Source of the DNA: SG8-41 sp035620515
GTDB taxonomy: Bacteria > Pseudomonadota > Gammaproteobacteria > Burkholderiales > SG8-41
DNA: 7,278 nucleotides
Assembly: GCA_035620515.1 (NCBI GenBank)
Contig: DASPGR010000312.1
Coordinates: forward strand, 1-7,278
Direction: 5' to 3'
The notes under the pieces are model-generated. The model had not been told where the DNA came from. It was given only the letters and a program-made list of their open reading frames with translations, and did not search any database. Of this stretch, positions 6,564 through 7,278 are shown one piece after another; within the stretch, counting starts at the first letter, position 1, and the number at the start of each line of letters is the position of its first letter. The translations under genes and the position numbers were made by a program.

Positions 6564-7278
6564 TCACTTCGCTTCAACCGTCACTTTGGAGCCGTCGCGC
6601 AGGGTTCGCGGCGGTTTGAGCACCACCTTGTCCCCCGCCGTGACGCCGCTTGCGACTTCCACCAGCTCGCCGATGCGGCCGGCGGTCTGCACGGCAGTCT
6701 CGCTCGCCTTGCCATCCTTCACCACGAACACGACGTCCCGCCCGCCCCGGCTCACCATCGCACCCGGCTGCACCACCGTGCGCGGCGTGCGCTCCCCGGG
6801 CGGCACATCCCGCGAGAGGAACGCGACCTTGGCCGCCATTTCCGGAAGGATCCGCGGATCGGTATCGACGAAGCGGATCTTCGCCGTGACCGTCGCCTTT
6901 GAACGATCCACGGTCGGCACGAGCCGGTGCAGCACGCCCCGGAAACGCATGTCGGGCAACGCGTCGAGCTGGATCTCGCACGGCTGGTCGGGCTTCACCT
7001 TGGACAGATTCGATTCGGCGACGTCGGCCTCCACCTCCAGCGTCGACATGTCAGCCATCGTGACCACTGCCGCCTGCGATCCCAGCGCGGAGGAGAAAGG
7101 CGTGATGACGTCGCCCACGTTCGCGTTCTTGGTCAGCACCACGCCGTCGAACGGCGCCCGGATCAGCGTCTGCTCGACGGCGACCTCGGCTGCACGATGA
7201 TTCGCCTGCGCGACCGCAATCGCGGCCTTGTAGCCGGAGATGGCCGCGCGCGCCTTGTCATAGCGCGCAATCGCGGTG
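6564..7278 (-). CDS. Periplasmic adaptor subunit (HlyD/RND membrane-fusion family), N-terminus outside the window
   Basis: The C-terminal 237 codons are visible; the frame is open at the right edge, so the membrane anchor or signal sequence is missing. Seen in order, numbering from the first visible codon: an alanine-rich helical segment (1-36), the end of the coiled-coil hairpin; TLIRAPFDGVV with later GDVI (37-58), the second half of the lipoyl/biotinyl-like domain; a beta-barrel starting at MADMSTLEVEADVAESNL (74-91); and a membrane-proximal domain ending in KVVLKPPRTLRDGSKVTVEAK. Such adaptors bridge an inner-membrane pump and an outer-membrane channel. Followed 4 nt later by a MacB-type ATPase and two permeases, it is best read as the MacA/DevB-like component of an ABC exporter, not of an RND pump, although automatic annotation often uses the RND label. 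No outer-membrane channel gene is present in the window. Confidence 0.92.
   Translation of the reverse strand, partial: TAIARYDKARAAISGYKAAIAVAQANHRAAEVAVEQTLIRAPFDGVVLTKNANVGDVITPFSSALGSQAAVVTMADMSTLEVEADVAESNLSKVKPDQPCEIQLDALPDMRFRGVLHRLVPTVDRSKATVTAKIRFVDTDPRILPEMAAKVAFLSRDVPPGERTPRTVVQPGAMVSRGGRDVVFVVKDGKASETAVQTAGRIGELVEVASGVTAGDKVVLKPPRTLRDGSKVTVEAK

Overview
The window is strongly GC-rich chromosomal DNA, densely coding, with short intergenic gaps and many G/C third codon positions. The protein types, and especially the form of the zinc-ribbon Nudix hydrolase, suggest a Gram-negative proteobacterium, most likely a betaproteobacterium. That is inference; no rRNA or other taxonomic marker is present. 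I see no insertion sequence, tRNA, rRNA, CRISPR array or integration site.

Left block (1-2884, minus strand, read right to left): a MoxR-type AAA+ ATPase is followed directly by a protein that joins an HExxH metallopeptidase domain to a C-terminal VWA-like domain. The two reading frames overlap at TTGA. Next, 28 bases on, comes a secreted PHB-depolymerase-type esterase that begins with GTG and runs off the left edge. The MoxR and VWA/metallopeptidase pair looks like a chaperone-type AAA+ machine with its metal-binding partner. The esterase is probably a passenger of the same transcript.

Centre (2885-3563): a 107-base divergent intergenic region separates the MoxR gene from a plus-strand Nudix hydrolase with an N-terminal zinc ribbon. 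The Nudix gene converges on the right block, with only 20 bases and a small stem-loop between the two gene ends.

Right block (3552-7278, minus strand): a compact four-gene exporter operon. In transcription order it holds a periplasmic adaptor (HlyD/RND membrane-fusion type, N-terminus outside the window), a MacB/LolD-type ABC ATPase, and two different FtsX/MacB-type permeases. Junctions are 4 nt, 3 nt and a 1-base TGATG overlap, so expression is probably translationally coupled. The set most likely forms an ATP-driven tripartite exporter with a heterodimeric permease. No outer-membrane channel gene is visible here.

Nothing in the window is clearly a new system. The least understood part is the MoxR and metallopeptidase-VWA pair. 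Several genes use non-ATG starts (TTG twice, GTG once), so simple ATG-based gene calling would misplace or miss them.
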